Below, piece by piece: positions 6,975-16,733 of a DNA stretch of 64,000 bases. The notes beneath the pieces were generated by a model that searched no databases, had not been told where the DNA came from, and saw only the letters and a program-made list of their open reading frames with translations. Position numbers and translations under genes: made by a program. The stretch comes from Oxalicibacterium flavum (GTDB taxonomy: Bacteria; Pseudomonadota; Gammaproteobacteria; Burkholderiales; Burkholderiaceae_D), in contig NZ_BMCG01000001.1 of assembly GCF_014635065.1 (NCBI RefSeq), positions 372,001-436,000 on the forward strand, written 5' to 3'. Position 1 is the stretch's first letter. The number at the start of each line of letters is the position of its first letter.

Positions 6975-9443
6975 ATGTTTCTCCGTATTTCCTCCTCGGC
7001 ACGCGTTGCCCCGTTGCCGCGCAAGCCGCTTGCACTCGCTGTCGGTCAGGCCTGCATGGTTTTTGCCTGCATGGCAATACTTCCATCGCATGCCCCCGCC
7101 GCAGAACCTGTGCAGGCAAGTGCGCAATCCCGGCAATACAACATTGCCGCCGGCCCCTTGCAATCCGCGTTATCGCGCTTCGCAGCAGAAGCACAAGTGA
7201 CCGTCTCGTTCGTTCCTGCACTTGTGGCAGACAAACACACTGGCGGGCTGCAAGGCAACTATCAAACCGCTTCCGGTTTGCGCCAGCTGTTGATCGGAAC
7301 TGGTCTCGAAGCCGTAGCGCAAGGGGAAGGCATCTTCGTTTTACAGGCACAGGCAGCATCTGCAACATCCGCCGACGATGCCGTGTTACCGGCCGTCACC
7401 ATCACCGGTCAGGTGATGCGGGATGGCACTAGCGAAGGGACAGGCTCTTATCAGGCCAGATTTACCAACACAGCGACCAAACTCACGCTTTCCCCGCGTG
7501 AAACACCCCAGACCATCACTACCATCACGCGCCAGCAACTGGACGATGCCGGCATGACGTCGCTGGATGACGCACTGAAGTCAGTCAGCGGTGTGTTTTC
7601 ACAGGAACAAGGCAGTGCAGGCGGCACCTACACCAGTCGCGGGTTCGGCCTGCAAGCCCAGGTCGATGGCATGAGCACACCATCCGGGGTCGATAGCGGC
7701 AACCGTTCCGTAAAGTTCGACAACGCATTTGTCGACCGGATCGAAGTGCTGCAAGGCGCAGCCGGGCTGATGACCGGTGCCGGCAACCCAGGAGGCACGG
7801 TCAACATGGTGCGCAAGCGCCCTACCGACACCTTTCAGGCGCAGGCCGAAATGCAACTGGGATCGTGGAATGCAAGACGTTTCGTTGGCGACGTATCCAG
7901 CCCATTGGTGGAGTCGGGCCGTGTTCGCGGTCGTGTAGTGGCACTGGACGACCGTAGCGATTCGTTCACGGACTATATTTTCCGCAACCGCAGCGCGGTC
8001 TATGGCATCGTCGAGGCTGACCTGAGCCCGAGCACCACGCTGAGCGCCAGCGTGCAATATCAGAAAGACACAGGACTCAATCACTTTGGCGTACCGTTTG
8101 CCGCAGATGGCAGCGATGCAGGCCTGCCGCGCTCCTCTTTCTGGGGCGATGCCAATTATCGTCTGGCAAGGGACTACACGATTTACACCATTGGATTGGA
8201 TCAACGGCTGACGGGCGACTGGAACCTCAAGGCCAGTTACTCCAGACAAAAGACCCTGAATGAAATCGACAACTTCAATGCCCTCACCGGCAGCTTGGAT
8301 ATCGCCACTGGCGATGGCTTGTCGATTTCCACCCGCTCACGCAACAATTCGACAACCATGCGCGCCGATACGGTGGATGCATACGCATCCGGCCCTTTCA
8401 ATCTGCTTGGCCGCAAACATGAGCTGGTGCTGGGTTTGAATGGTGCGACCTACGAGGATGAAAGCACTGGAACCGGATACATTGCCGGCAGTATCCCGAT
8501 CAATGTTTACGACTTCGATCCTGGTGCGCTCGGCGAGGTTGCCAATGGCACCGCGTCCCGATCCGGAACAAAAACCACCAACATCGGCCTGTATACCGTG
8601 GCGCGCTGGAACCTGACGGACTCGCTCAAGCTGATCACGGGTGCGCGTATCAGCAACTACGAATCGAAAAATGCCGTCACCGGCCTGACAACCCTGAAAG
8701 AAACCGGGGAGATCACGCCTTATGCGGGGCTGGTGTATGACATCGATGACCAGTATTCCGCTTACGTCAGTTATTCCGACATCTTCAATCCGCAGTCCAG
8801 AAAGAGTGCCGATGGCAGCGTACTCGATCCCGTCGTCGGCGCAAACGTTGAAGCGGGGATCAAGGGCGAACTGCTGGACAAACGACTGAACGTATCGGCA
8901 GCCGTTTTCCAACTGGAGCAATCGAACCTGTCCGTACGAGACGACTCGGTTCCAGTTGACGCTGGCAATGCATGCGGCGGCACGTGCTACATCGCTGCAG
9001 GAAAAGTGGTCAGTCAGGGCCTGGATCTTGGCATCAATGGGCAAGCAAGCGCAAACCTGAACATTGCCGCCGGCTATACCTACGTCAGCGCCGAGTACAA
9101 GGCTGGCCCGCAGAAAGGTCAGCGTTATGGCGTCGAACAACCTCGCCATAGCCTGCGCCTGGCTGCCAATTACAAGTTACCGGAAACAAGCTGGTCGGTT
9201 GGCGGCAACGTCACGGCAACCAACAAGATCCACCGCAGCGCCAGCAACAACGCCTGGACAATCCGCCAGGGCGGCCTGGTCCTGATTGGGCTGAATGCAC
9301 GCTACCAGATCAGCCCCAAGACGCAAATGCTCCTGGCCGTCAGCAACCTGACAGACCGCAGCTACCGCCATCTCTATTCGCTGAACTACTCCCCTTACGG
9401 CGAACCACGCAAACTGTCCGTCAATCTCAAACATACTTTCTGA
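6975..9443 (+). CDS. TonB-dependent siderophore receptor/transducer with STN domain (module 2)
   Basis: This is an 822-residue outer-membrane receptor. I start it at the ATG at 6975 with AAGGATT upstream; earlier in-frame ATGs lie before that site. The signal peptide ends near 'SHAPAAEP'. The STN domain follows (about residues 57-115, 'AAGPLQSALSRFAAEAQVTVSF'), then a TonB-box-like 'DAVLPAVTITGQ', the plug ('GAAGLMTGAGNPGGTVNMVRKRP') and the barrel ending '...KLSVNLKHTF'. It belongs to the FecA/FhuE/FpvA transducer group. A short hairpin and then a terminator follow. Confidence 0.9.
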   Translation: MFLRISSSARVAPLPRKPLALAVGQACMVFACMAILPSHAPAAEPVQASAQSRQYNIAAGPLQSALSRFAAEAQVTVSFVPALVADKHTGGLQGNYQTASGLRQLLIGTGLEAVAQGEGIFVLQAQAASATSADDAVLPAVTITGQVMRDGTSEGTGSYQARFTNTATKLTLSPRETPQTITTITRQQLDDAGMTSLDDALKSVSGVFSQEQGSAGGTYTSRGFGLQAQVDGMSTPSGVDSGNRSVKFDNAFVDRIEVLQGAAGLMTGAGNPGGTVNMVRKRPTDTFQAQAEMQLGSWNARRFVGDVSSPLVESGRVRGRVVALDDRSDSFTDYIFRNRSAVYGIVEADLSPSTTLSASVQYQKDTGLNHFGVPFAADGSDAGLPRSSFWGDANYRLARDYTIYTIGLDQRLTGDWNLKASYSRQKTLNEIDNFNALTGSLDIATGDGLSISTRSRNNSTTMRADTVDAYASGPFNLLGRKHELVLGLNGATYEDESTGTGYIAGSIPINVYDFDPGALGEVANGTASRSGTKTTNIGLYTVARWNLTDSLKLITGARISNYESKNAVTGLTTLKETGEITPYAGLVYDIDDQYSAYVSYSDIFNPQSRKSADGSVLDPVVGANVEAGIKGELLDKRLNVSAAVFQLEQSNLSVRDDSVPVDAGNACGGTCYIAAGKVVSQGLDLGINGQASANLNIAAGYTYVSAEYKAGPQKGQRYGVEQPRHSLRLAANYKLPETSWSVGGNVTATNKIHRSASNNAWTIRQGGLVLIGLNARYQISPKTQMLLAVSNLTDRSYRHLYSLNYSPYGEPRKLSVNLKHTF

Positions 9444-9519
9444 CGTACAGCGCCCCTCGATGCCTGCGAACGCAGGCATATCGAACTCCCTGTATTGACA
9501 ATACAGACGGTTCACGTCC

Positions 9520-9549
9520 AAAGGCGGGTTGCCATGCACCCGCCTTTTT
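9520..9549 (+). terminator. Rho-independent terminator after receptor 2
   Basis: The arms AAGGCGGGT and ACCCGCCTT are followed by a T-run. A second hairpin without T-run (ATGCCTGCG / CGCAGGCAT) lies nearer the stop, around 9460-9480. Confidence 0.8.
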
Positions 9550-9610
9550 CCTTGTAATGTCTGCTGACGACAACGCTTGCAGCACCTTTCATTGACGCTG
9601 CAAACCAGTC

Positions 9611-9671
9611 AATGCAACAATGAGAACCATTCTCAACCAAGCCCAGCCAGTGCGTATTCGCCAGCCAGCTT
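9611..9671 (+). repeat. 61-bp leader repeat, copy 2 (before sigma gene 3)
   Basis: This block is identical to 5285-5345, carries the Fur box at 9616-9634, and lies at the same distance from the downstream GTG within one base. Confidence 0.95.
9616..9634 (+). promoter_or_regulatory. Fur box upstream of ECF sigma gene 3
   Basis: The sequence is the same as at 5290-5308. It lies 73 nt before the GTG start of sigma gene 3. Confidence 0.7.
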
Positions 9672-9674
9672 TTC

Positions 9675-9691
9675 GATGCCGCAGCGGCATC
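9675..9691 (+). promoter_or_regulatory. Leader hairpin before SD of sigma gene 3
   Basis: GATGCCG and CGGCATC flank a 3-nt loop and end 6 nt before GGAG. The stem differs from copy 2 at paired positions, so pairing is kept while sequence changes. Confidence 0.55.
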
Positions 9692-9707
9692 TGGTCTGGA
9701 GCATCTC

Positions 9708-10208
9708 GTGCACGTCAGCAGTCCCACCGATCCCATTGCCGAACTCTATAGCCAGCACAATGGCTGGCTGAACAGCTGGCTGCGCAAGAAAACCGGCTGT
9801 CCGCACAATGCCGCCGACCTCGCGCACGACACCTTCGTGCGTCTGATCAAGGCGCGCGACAAGGTCGAGATCGAGGAACCGCGTGCCTATTTGACCACCA
9901 TCGCGCGCAGCCTGATGATCAACCAGTTCCGCCGCCGCGAGATCGAACAGGCCTGGCTCGACACGCTGGCCCATGCGGACGAGGCGCTGCATCCGTCGCC
10001 CGAAGAGCGTGTCGTGGTGATCGAAACGCTGGTCGCCATCGATACCATGCTCGACGCGCTGCCGGCCAAGGTACGGCGCGCCTTCCTGCTGTGCCAGCTC
10101 GAAGGCTTGCGCCATGCCGAGATCGCTGCCCAGTTGAATATGTCCGTCAGTTCCGTGCGCAAATACCTGGCGCGCGCGATGGAACATTGCCTGCTCTACA
10201 AAGGCTGA
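9708..10208 (+). CDS. FecI-like ECF sigma factor (module 3)
   Basis: This is a 166-residue ECF sigma factor. Region 2 shows 'AADLAHDTFVRLIKARDK' and 'EEPRAYLTTIARSLMINQFRR'; region 4 shows 'LRHAEIAAQLNMSVSSVRKYL'. The GTG start is fixed by GGAG upstream and by the near-identical leader of sigma gene 2. The N-terminal sequence of these two sigma factors is also close ('TDPxxELYSxHxGWLxxWLRKK'). It ends 4 nt before fecR. Confidence 0.9.
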   Translation: MHVSSPTDPIAELYSQHNGWLNSWLRKKTGCPHNAADLAHDTFVRLIKARDKVEIEEPRAYLTTIARSLMINQFRRREIEQAWLDTLAHADEALHPSPEERVVVIETLVAIDTMLDALPAKVRRAFLLCQLEGLRHAEIAAQLNMSVSSVRKYLARAMEHCLLYKG

Positions 10209-10212
10209 ACGT

Positions 10213-11199
10213 ATGGGTGTCAGCCTGGTCCCTCCGCTGGAAAGCGATGCGCCGCTGAAACCGGCGGTGGCGCGCGCCGCCGCGCTGTGGTTCGTCATGA
10301 TGAGTTCCGGCGAAGCCAGCGATGCCGACCGCCGCGCCCTGCAGACCTGGCGCGATGCCGATCCCGAACACGAACGCGCATGGCAGCGCACTCAGCACCT
10401 GGGCCAGCAATTCGCGGGGCTCGCTCCCTCCGGCGGCATGGCGGTGCTGGACCGGCCGCGCTCGACGGATCGCCGCCGCGTGGTCAAGCAACTGGCGCTG
10501 CTGCTGATCGTGGGTTCGGGTGGCTGGGCCATGCACAGGCAAATGCCATGGCAGGAATGGTCGGCGGACTACCGCACCGCCATCGGCGAACGCCGCAACA
10601 TCACCCTGGCCGACGGCAGCAGCATGACCATGAACACGGACAGCGCGGTCGATGTGCTGTTCACGCCGCAGGAACGCCATATCAGGCTGGTCCGCGGCGA
10701 AATCCTGATCGCCACCGCGCACGAACCGGACCTACCCTACCGTCCGTTGCGGGTGGCGACCACCGAAGGTGTGCTGATTGCAATGGGCACGCGCTTCACG
10801 GTACGCCAGCTCGATCAGGGAAGCCGGCTCGGCGTGCAGGAAGGCGCGGTCGAAATCCGGCCCGGCATGGCACAGGCCGGCATGCGCGTGCTGCATGCCG
10901 GAGAGGAAGCCGTCTTCGACCGCCATCGCATCGCGGACACGACCGAGCTCGACGCCACGCGCATGGCCTGGAAGGACGGCATGCTGTTTGCCGACCGCAT
11001 GCCGCTGTCCGTATTCGTCACCGAACTGGCGCGCTACCGCCCCGGCGTGCTGCGCTGCGATCCTGCCGTGGCGGACTTACGGATTTCCGGTTCGTTTCCG
11101 CTTGCCAATACCGACCGTATCCTGCAATCGCTGGTCGATACGTTGCCGGTGCGGGTCGCGATGGTGACGCGCTACTGGGTACAGGTGGTACCAGCCTGA
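10213..11199 (+). CDS. FecR-type anti-sigma regulator (module 3)
   Basis: The protein has 328 residues and starts 4 nt after the sigma gene. It has an N-terminal DUF4880-like domain ('ARAAALWFVMMSSGEASDADRRALQTW'; shown here only as its pattern), a membrane segment near residues 93-110 ('LALLLIVGSGGWAM'), a FecR domain ('YRTAIGERRNITLADGSSM', 'IAMGTRFTVR') and a C-terminal STN-like part ('LRISGSFPLANTDRILQSL'). Its role is as in modules 1 and 2. Confidence 0.9.
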   Translation: MGVSLVPPLESDAPLKPAVARAAALWFVMMSSGEASDADRRALQTWRDADPEHERAWQRTQHLGQQFAGLAPSGGMAVLDRPRSTDRRRVVKQLALLLIVGSGGWAMHRQMPWQEWSADYRTAIGERRNITLADGSSMTMNTDSAVDVLFTPQERHIRLVRGEILIATAHEPDLPYRPLRVATTEGVLIAMGTRFTVRQLDQGSRLGVQEGAVEIRPGMAQAGMRVLHAGEEAVFDRHRIADTTELDATRMAWKDGMLFADRMPLSVFVTELARYRPGVLRCDPAVADLRISGSFPLANTDRILQSLVDTLPVRVAMVTRYWVQVVPA

Positions 11200-11299
11200 A
11201 GCCGACTGAGCCAACGAAAAAATATTTTCGTCCCGGCTTGTCACTTTCCGGTTCTCGCTTGGCAAACAGGTTGAAGACATCATCAACCTGAGGAAATCC

Positions 11300-13783
11300 A
11301 TGCAAGACATCAACCGTCCGGCGACCAAGGCCGGATTCCGCTTTTCGCCACTCGTGCTCGCGCTTCATCTGGCGATTGCAGGTAGCGGCCTCGCCACCTT
11401 CCACGTATCCGCCTCCGCGGCCAACGAAGTCACAGCAGGCAAAGCCGTCGATATTCCGGCCGGGCCGCTGGGCCGCGTGCTGGCCAGCTTTGCAACCGCG
11501 CACGATGTGCTGCTTTCCTTCGATCCGGCACTGACCGACGGCAAGGAAAGTGCAGGCCTGCGCGGCAGCTATGGCCTGCAGCAAGGCTTTGCGGTCCTGC
11601 TTGCCGGCTCGGGACTCGAAGTCGTGCAGCAGCCCAACGGCAGCCTGCTGCTGAAAAAGGTCGAGGCCAGCGCATCGACCGGCGACGCCGTGTTGCCGGC
11701 CGTCACCGTCAGTTCGCAGCTCGACGATCCGCAATCCTATGCAGCCAGCACCAGCAACGTCGGCGGCAAGAGTGCGCAGCGCCTGCGCGAGATTCCGCAA
11801 TCGATCTCCGTCGTCACGCGGCAACGGCTCGACGAGCAGAACGTCAGCGATCTGACCACGGCGCTCGAGCAGACGACCGGCATCACCACCGCGCAAGGCG
11901 GCTTCTTCGAATCCAGCTTCTATTCGCGCGGCTTCCAGGTCACCAACATGCAGGTTGACGGCGGGGCGCCGTTGACGATGGGCCTGGCAGGATTCAGCAC
12001 CACGCAGGAGCTTGCGCAGTACGAGCGGATCGAGGTGTTGCGCGGCGCGGACGGCCTGTTCGGCGGCGCCGGCGAACCCGGCGGCAGCATCAATCTGGTG
12101 CGCAAGCGCCCGCTATCCGAATATCAGGTGCTGTTCAATGCCTCGGCCGGCAGCTGGAACAACTACCGTACCGAGATCGATGTCACGGGCCCCTTGACGG
12201 AAGACGGACGCGTGCGCGGACGCTTGGTGGCAACCTATGGCGATCGGGAATTCTTCTATGACGTCGCCGAGCAGAAGCGCAAGATGCTGTACGGCATCGT
12301 AGAAGCCGATCTCACGCCGGACACTACCGTCAGCGCCGGCTTCAGCCTCAACCGCATGTCTGGCAAACCGTGGTTCCTCGGCCTACCGCGCTACAGCAAC
12401 GGTGCCGATATCGGTCTGCCGCGCAGCACGGCTTACGTCACCACCTGGACGCGGCTCAATGTCGATACCGATGAAGTCTTCGCCAAGCTCGATCAGAAAC
12501 TCGGCGACGACTGGACACTGAAAGTCAATCTCACGCGCAACGAACAAACCTCGCGCCGCACCTACGCGCGCGCCATCGGTCCGGTCGATCCGATCACCAA
12601 CCTGGCATCCACCAGCGCATTGACGACCCTGTTCGAACCGACCCAAACCGTGGCGGACGTCAACCTGCACGGGCATTTCGATCTGTGGGGTCGCCGGCAC
12701 GAAATATTGGTCGGCGGCGATTGGCAGCAGACCAAGGGACGCTTCTCCAACCGGACCACGGCGGCGCAGCAGTTCGATGTATTCGACTTCGACCACGACG
12801 GCTACATTCAACCGCAAGGCCCGCTGACACTGCAAACCGCCGCATGGGGTCAGAAGCAGTACGGCATCTATGGCAACGTTAAACTGCAACTGACCGATCC
12901 GCTGCGCCTGATCCTTGGTGTGCGCCGTGCCAATTATTCGTTCGAACAGCTGGGCGCAACCGGTACCGGCACGCGCTACGAGGAATCGGGCATCGTCACG
13001 CCCTATGGCGGACTGGTCTATGACATCGACCGTCAATGGTCGGCCTATGCCAGCATCGCGGAAACCTACAAGTCTCAGGCCGCCAACCTGCAGGGGCCAT
13101 TGCCAGGCACCTCGCTCGATCCGATCACCGGGCGCAACTATGAAATTGGCGTCAAGGGCGAACTGATGGATGGCAAGGTCAACGCCTCCGCCGCCCTCTA
13201 CCGCATCGAACGCAATGGCCAGGCCGTGCGCGACCCCTCGTATCCGGAAACACCCGGCACCGATGGCAGCAACTGCTGCTGGATCTCTCTTGGCGAAGTC
13301 GTCAGCCAGGGGGTGGACCTCGAACTCAGTGGCGAGATTGCGCCGCGCTGGCAAGGCGTCGTCGGCTATACCTACAACGACAACGAGAACAAGCAGGCCA
13401 ATACCGGCCGCTACAGCTCGATCACGCCCAAGCATCTGTTCAAGCTGTGGACCGGCTACCAGCTGCCGGGCGAGATGTCGCAATGGCGGATCGGCGGCGG
13501 CGTGAACATCCAGAGCGCAGCCTATGTATCCGGTACTGCAAGAACGTTCAATACCACGAGCGGCCAGTGGAACGGCCCATCCGTGCCGTTCAATTTCTCG
13601 CAGGGCGGCTACGCGGTATGGAATGCACGTGTCGAATACGCGATCAACCCGATCTGGAGCGCGTCGCTCAACATCAACAATCTGTTCGACAAGAAGTATT
13701 ACCAGACGCTGGGATCGTCCACCTACGGAAACTGGTACGGCGAACCGCGCAATGCCATGCTGACCGTGCGCGGCAAATTCTAA
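11300..13783 (+). CDS. TonB-dependent siderophore receptor/transducer with STN domain (module 3)
   Basis: This is an 827-residue receptor whose ATG has GAGGAAATCC just upstream. A signal peptide is followed by the STN domain (about residues 50-110, 'IPAGPLGRVLASFATAHDV'), a TonB-box-like 'DAVLPAVTVSS', the plug ('GADGLFGGAGEPGGSINLVRKRP') and a barrel ending in 'GEPRNAMLTVRGKF'. Two adjacent Cys ('NCCWI') sit in a late extracellular loop, as a single spaced pair does in receptor 2 ('NACGGTCY'). It resembles FpvA/FoxA-type ferrisiderophore transducers; the ligand is unknown. Confidence 0.9.
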   Translation: MQDINRPATKAGFRFSPLVLALHLAIAGSGLATFHVSASAANEVTAGKAVDIPAGPLGRVLASFATAHDVLLSFDPALTDGKESAGLRGSYGLQQGFAVLLAGSGLEVVQQPNGSLLLKKVEASASTGDAVLPAVTVSSQLDDPQSYAASTSNVGGKSAQRLREIPQSISVVTRQRLDEQNVSDLTTALEQTTGITTAQGGFFESSFYSRGFQVTNMQVDGGAPLTMGLAGFSTTQELAQYERIEVLRGADGLFGGAGEPGGSINLVRKRPLSEYQVLFNASAGSWNNYRTEIDVTGPLTEDGRVRGRLVATYGDREFFYDVAEQKRKMLYGIVEADLTPDTTVSAGFSLNRMSGKPWFLGLPRYSNGADIGLPRSTAYVTTWTRLNVDTDEVFAKLDQKLGDDWTLKVNLTRNEQTSRRTYARAIGPVDPITNLASTSALTTLFEPTQTVADVNLHGHFDLWGRRHEILVGGDWQQTKGRFSNRTTAAQQFDVFDFDHDGYIQPQGPLTLQTAAWGQKQYGIYGNVKLQLTDPLRLILGVRRANYSFEQLGATGTGTRYEESGIVTPYGGLVYDIDRQWSAYASIAETYKSQAANLQGPLPGTSLDPITGRNYEIGVKGELMDGKVNASAALYRIERNGQAVRDPSYPETPGTDGSNCCWISLGEVVSQGVDLELSGEIAPRWQGVVGYTYNDNENKQANTGRYSSITPKHLFKLWTGYQLPGEMSQWRIGGGVNIQSAAYVSGTARTFNTTSGQWNGPSVPFNFSQGGYAVWNARVEYAINPIWSASLNINNLFDKKYYQTLGSSTYGNWYGEPRNAMLTVRGKF

Positions 13784-13803
13784 TATCTGTCCCTGGGAAA
13801 GCC

Positions 13804-13831
13804 AAAAGCCACCGTTCGCGGTGGCTTTTTG
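13804..13831 (+). terminator. Rho-independent terminator closing the receptor array
   Basis: AAAGCCACCG and CGGTGGCTTT flank a short loop and are followed by TT and a GTATG. Confidence 0.85.
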
Positions 13832-13909
13832 TATGCGGGGCGCGCTTGGCTTACAATTGACGGACGCCATTCTCTCTCTTCATCCACGCATTTTCGGGCA
13901 GACAGTATC

Positions 13910-14101
13910 GTGAAGAAAACCTCGCGCACCGGCGGCTTCTGGTTCGTCTGGGGCATGCCCATTTTGCTGGCAGTGCTGACCATGTTCGGCCTGCTCGCCG
14001 CCTTGCTGGCAACCGGCGTCTGGCACTGGCTGTCGTGGTTCGCACTCGCAACGCCGATCGCGGTTTGCCTCTGGTACGGCCTGCGACGCAAGTCCGGCTG
14101 A
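13910..14101 (+). CDS. Small hypothetical inner-membrane protein
   Basis: From the GTG at 13910 this gives 63 residues: a short basic N-terminus (VKKTSRTGG), two hydrophobic segments (about residues 11-33 and 37-53) and a basic tail (GLRRKSG). An ATG exists upstream at 13829, but it falls in the terminator of the receptor gene and adds a non-membrane leader, so I prefer the GTG. No strong ribosome binding site is visible. No family was recognised. It is convergent with the carbonic anhydrase gene. Its position after an iron-receptor array is suggestive but proves nothing. Confidence 0.55.
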   Translation: MKKTSRTGGFWFVWGMPILLAVLTMFGLLAALLATGVWHWLSWFALATPIAVCLWYGLRRKSG

Positions 14102-14107
14102 CCTGCC

Positions 14108-14685
14108 TCAGGATTGCTGCAACAGCTTCCTGTATCCCTCCACCAGCCAGTTGTTGGTGCGCACCACGTCCTCCGAGAATTCCGATGCCTGCACGCTGAC
14201 ACGCGCGATCGTGGACAGCTCGGTGCGCGGGCCGATGCGCTCGGTCGACGGCACGTAGAAGCCGGGCGGCAGCGTGCAGCCGTCCACCACGGCGTTGTGC
14301 CGCACCACGCAGCCGTCACCAACCTCGCAGTTGAACAGCACGCTGTTGAAGCCGATGAAGACGCGGCTGCCGACCGTGCACGGTCCATGCACGATGGCAC
14401 GGTGCGCGATCGAGGTATGGGCGCCGATGGTGACCGCCGCGCCCGACTTGGAATGGATGACTACGCCGTCCTGGATGTTCGAATGCGCGCCGATGACGAT
14501 CGGCTGCATGTCGCCATCCATGTCCACTTCGTCGGCCCGGATCACGGCATAAGGCCCGATGAAGACATTCTCGTGCACGATCACCTTGCCGCACAGGATG
14601 GCCGTGGGATCGACGAAGGAATCGGGATGGACGACCGGCACGTCGCCGCGCGGATTGGCACGGATGGTGCCGAAGACGGATGACG

Positions 14686-14692
<7 letters not shown>
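14108..14692 (-). CDS. Gamma-class carbonic anhydrase (left-handed beta-helix)
   Basis: The protein has 194 residues and hexapeptide repeats throughout. Gamma carbonic anhydrases hydrate CO2 using a metal held by three histidines. The expected pattern is present: His80 ('GVVIH'), His97 and His102 ('IAHRAIVH'), with Gln74/Asp75 in 'SNIQDG' and Arg52/Asp54 in 'VIRAD'. The start at 14692 overlaps the end of the COG0523 gene by 7 nt, indicating an operon. Pairing with a COG0523 GTPase is a known zinc-starvation arrangement, so this enzyme may replace a zinc-dependent carbonic anhydrase when zinc is scarce. An acetyltransferase role for such beta-helix proteins is the alternative. Confidence 0.85.
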
Positions 14693-15867
<1,175 letters not shown>

Positions 15868-16212
15868 GTTTTCCTTCGAAGTGCAGCAGATGTGGCAGCA
15901 GGCGTGCAAACTCATTTTGCAACCGTGTTGCATTATACATTTATGCAACCAAGTTGCAATTAATGCCTGCCCAAGGAATGCGGAGTGTTTCCTCAATGCA
16001 TGTTTTTTGATGTCGATCAAACCGTGCAACAGGCAATCGGCGCAAGCTGTTGCCGACTCAACCACGGCAATTGTCAAAACTTGTTACGGGCGTTGTATTT
16101 GATGTCGCATCCGGACAAAGCCAATCGACGCTTGGAACGGGGCTGGCTATACTGAATTTTGTTTCCGCAAGGAAATTTATTCATTTTCCGGATTTCGCCA
16201 TAAAGGATGTAG
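15868..16212. other. Divergent intergenic region, COG0523 gene / cheW
   Basis: These 345 bp contain no gene that I can support. The left third carries the two TGCAAC-N3-GTTGCA palindromes. The right part should hold the cheW promoter; an AAGGA ribosome binding site is just before cheW. Confidence 0.6.
15918..15958 (-). promoter_or_regulatory. Twin palindromic operator upstream of COG0523 gene (candidate Zur site)
   Basis: Two perfect inverted repeats, TGCAAC-CGT-GTTGCA (15918-15932) and TGCAAC-CAA-GTTGCA (15944-15958), have start points 26 bp apart. They lie 50-90 bp upstream of the COG0523 start. The position and target genes fit a zinc-uptake regulator, but the regulator itself is not in the window. 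Confidence 0.55.
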
Positions 16213-16692
16213 ATGAACACGCCCCAGTCCGGCAGCCCGTCTGCCCCGTTCGAATTTCTCGCCTTCACCCTCGGCCGTGAGGAATACGGCATCGATATAC
16301 AGAAGGTGCAGGAATTGCGCAGCTACGAAGCCGTCACGCGCATCGCCAACGCGCCCGACCACCTGAAGGGCGTGATCAACCTGCGCGGCATCATCGTGCC
16401 GATCATCGACATGCGCATCCGCTTCTCGCTCGGCGAGGCCAGCTACGACCAGTTCACCGTCGTGATCATCCTCAACCTCGGCGGACGTACCGTGGGCATG
16501 GTGGTCGACAGCGTGTCCGATGTCATCACGCTCAACAGCGAGCAGATCAAGCCGGCACCCGACATGGGTTCGGTGGCGGCCGATTATCTGGTCGGCCTCG
16601 GCACCATCGACGAACGCATGGTGATCCTGGTCGACATCGAGCGCCTCATGCAATCGAGCGAGATCGGTCTGGTCGAGCCAGCGGCCGCATGA
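16213..16692 (+). CDS. cheW: Chemotaxis coupling protein CheW
   Basis: This is a 159-residue single-domain CheW, which links chemoreceptors to the CheA kinase at the receptor array. It shows the expected 'FTLGREEYGIDIQKVQELR' near the N-terminus, 'HLKGVINLRGIIVPIIDMR' in the middle and 'DSVSDVITLNSEQI' after it. AAGGATGTAG before the ATG is the ribosome binding site. The MCP gene follows 40 nt later. No cheA or cheY is in the window, so this is an auxiliary cluster feeding a kinase encoded elsewhere. Confidence 0.95.
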   Translation: MNTPQSGSPSAPFEFLAFTLGREEYGIDIQKVQELRSYEAVTRIANAPDHLKGVINLRGIIVPIIDMRIRFSLGEASYDQFTVVIILNLGGRTVGMVVDSVSDVITLNSEQIKPAPDMGSVAADYLVGLGTIDERMVILVDIERLMQSSEIGLVEPAAA

Positions 16693-16733
16693 AGACGGCC
16701 GGCGTGACCCAATAATTTCAAAACGGAGGAATG

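Noticed and set aside
12383-13870. Open frame of 495 codons antisense to receptor 3
   Set aside because: It lies inside and past the end of a clear TonB receptor and crosses its terminator.
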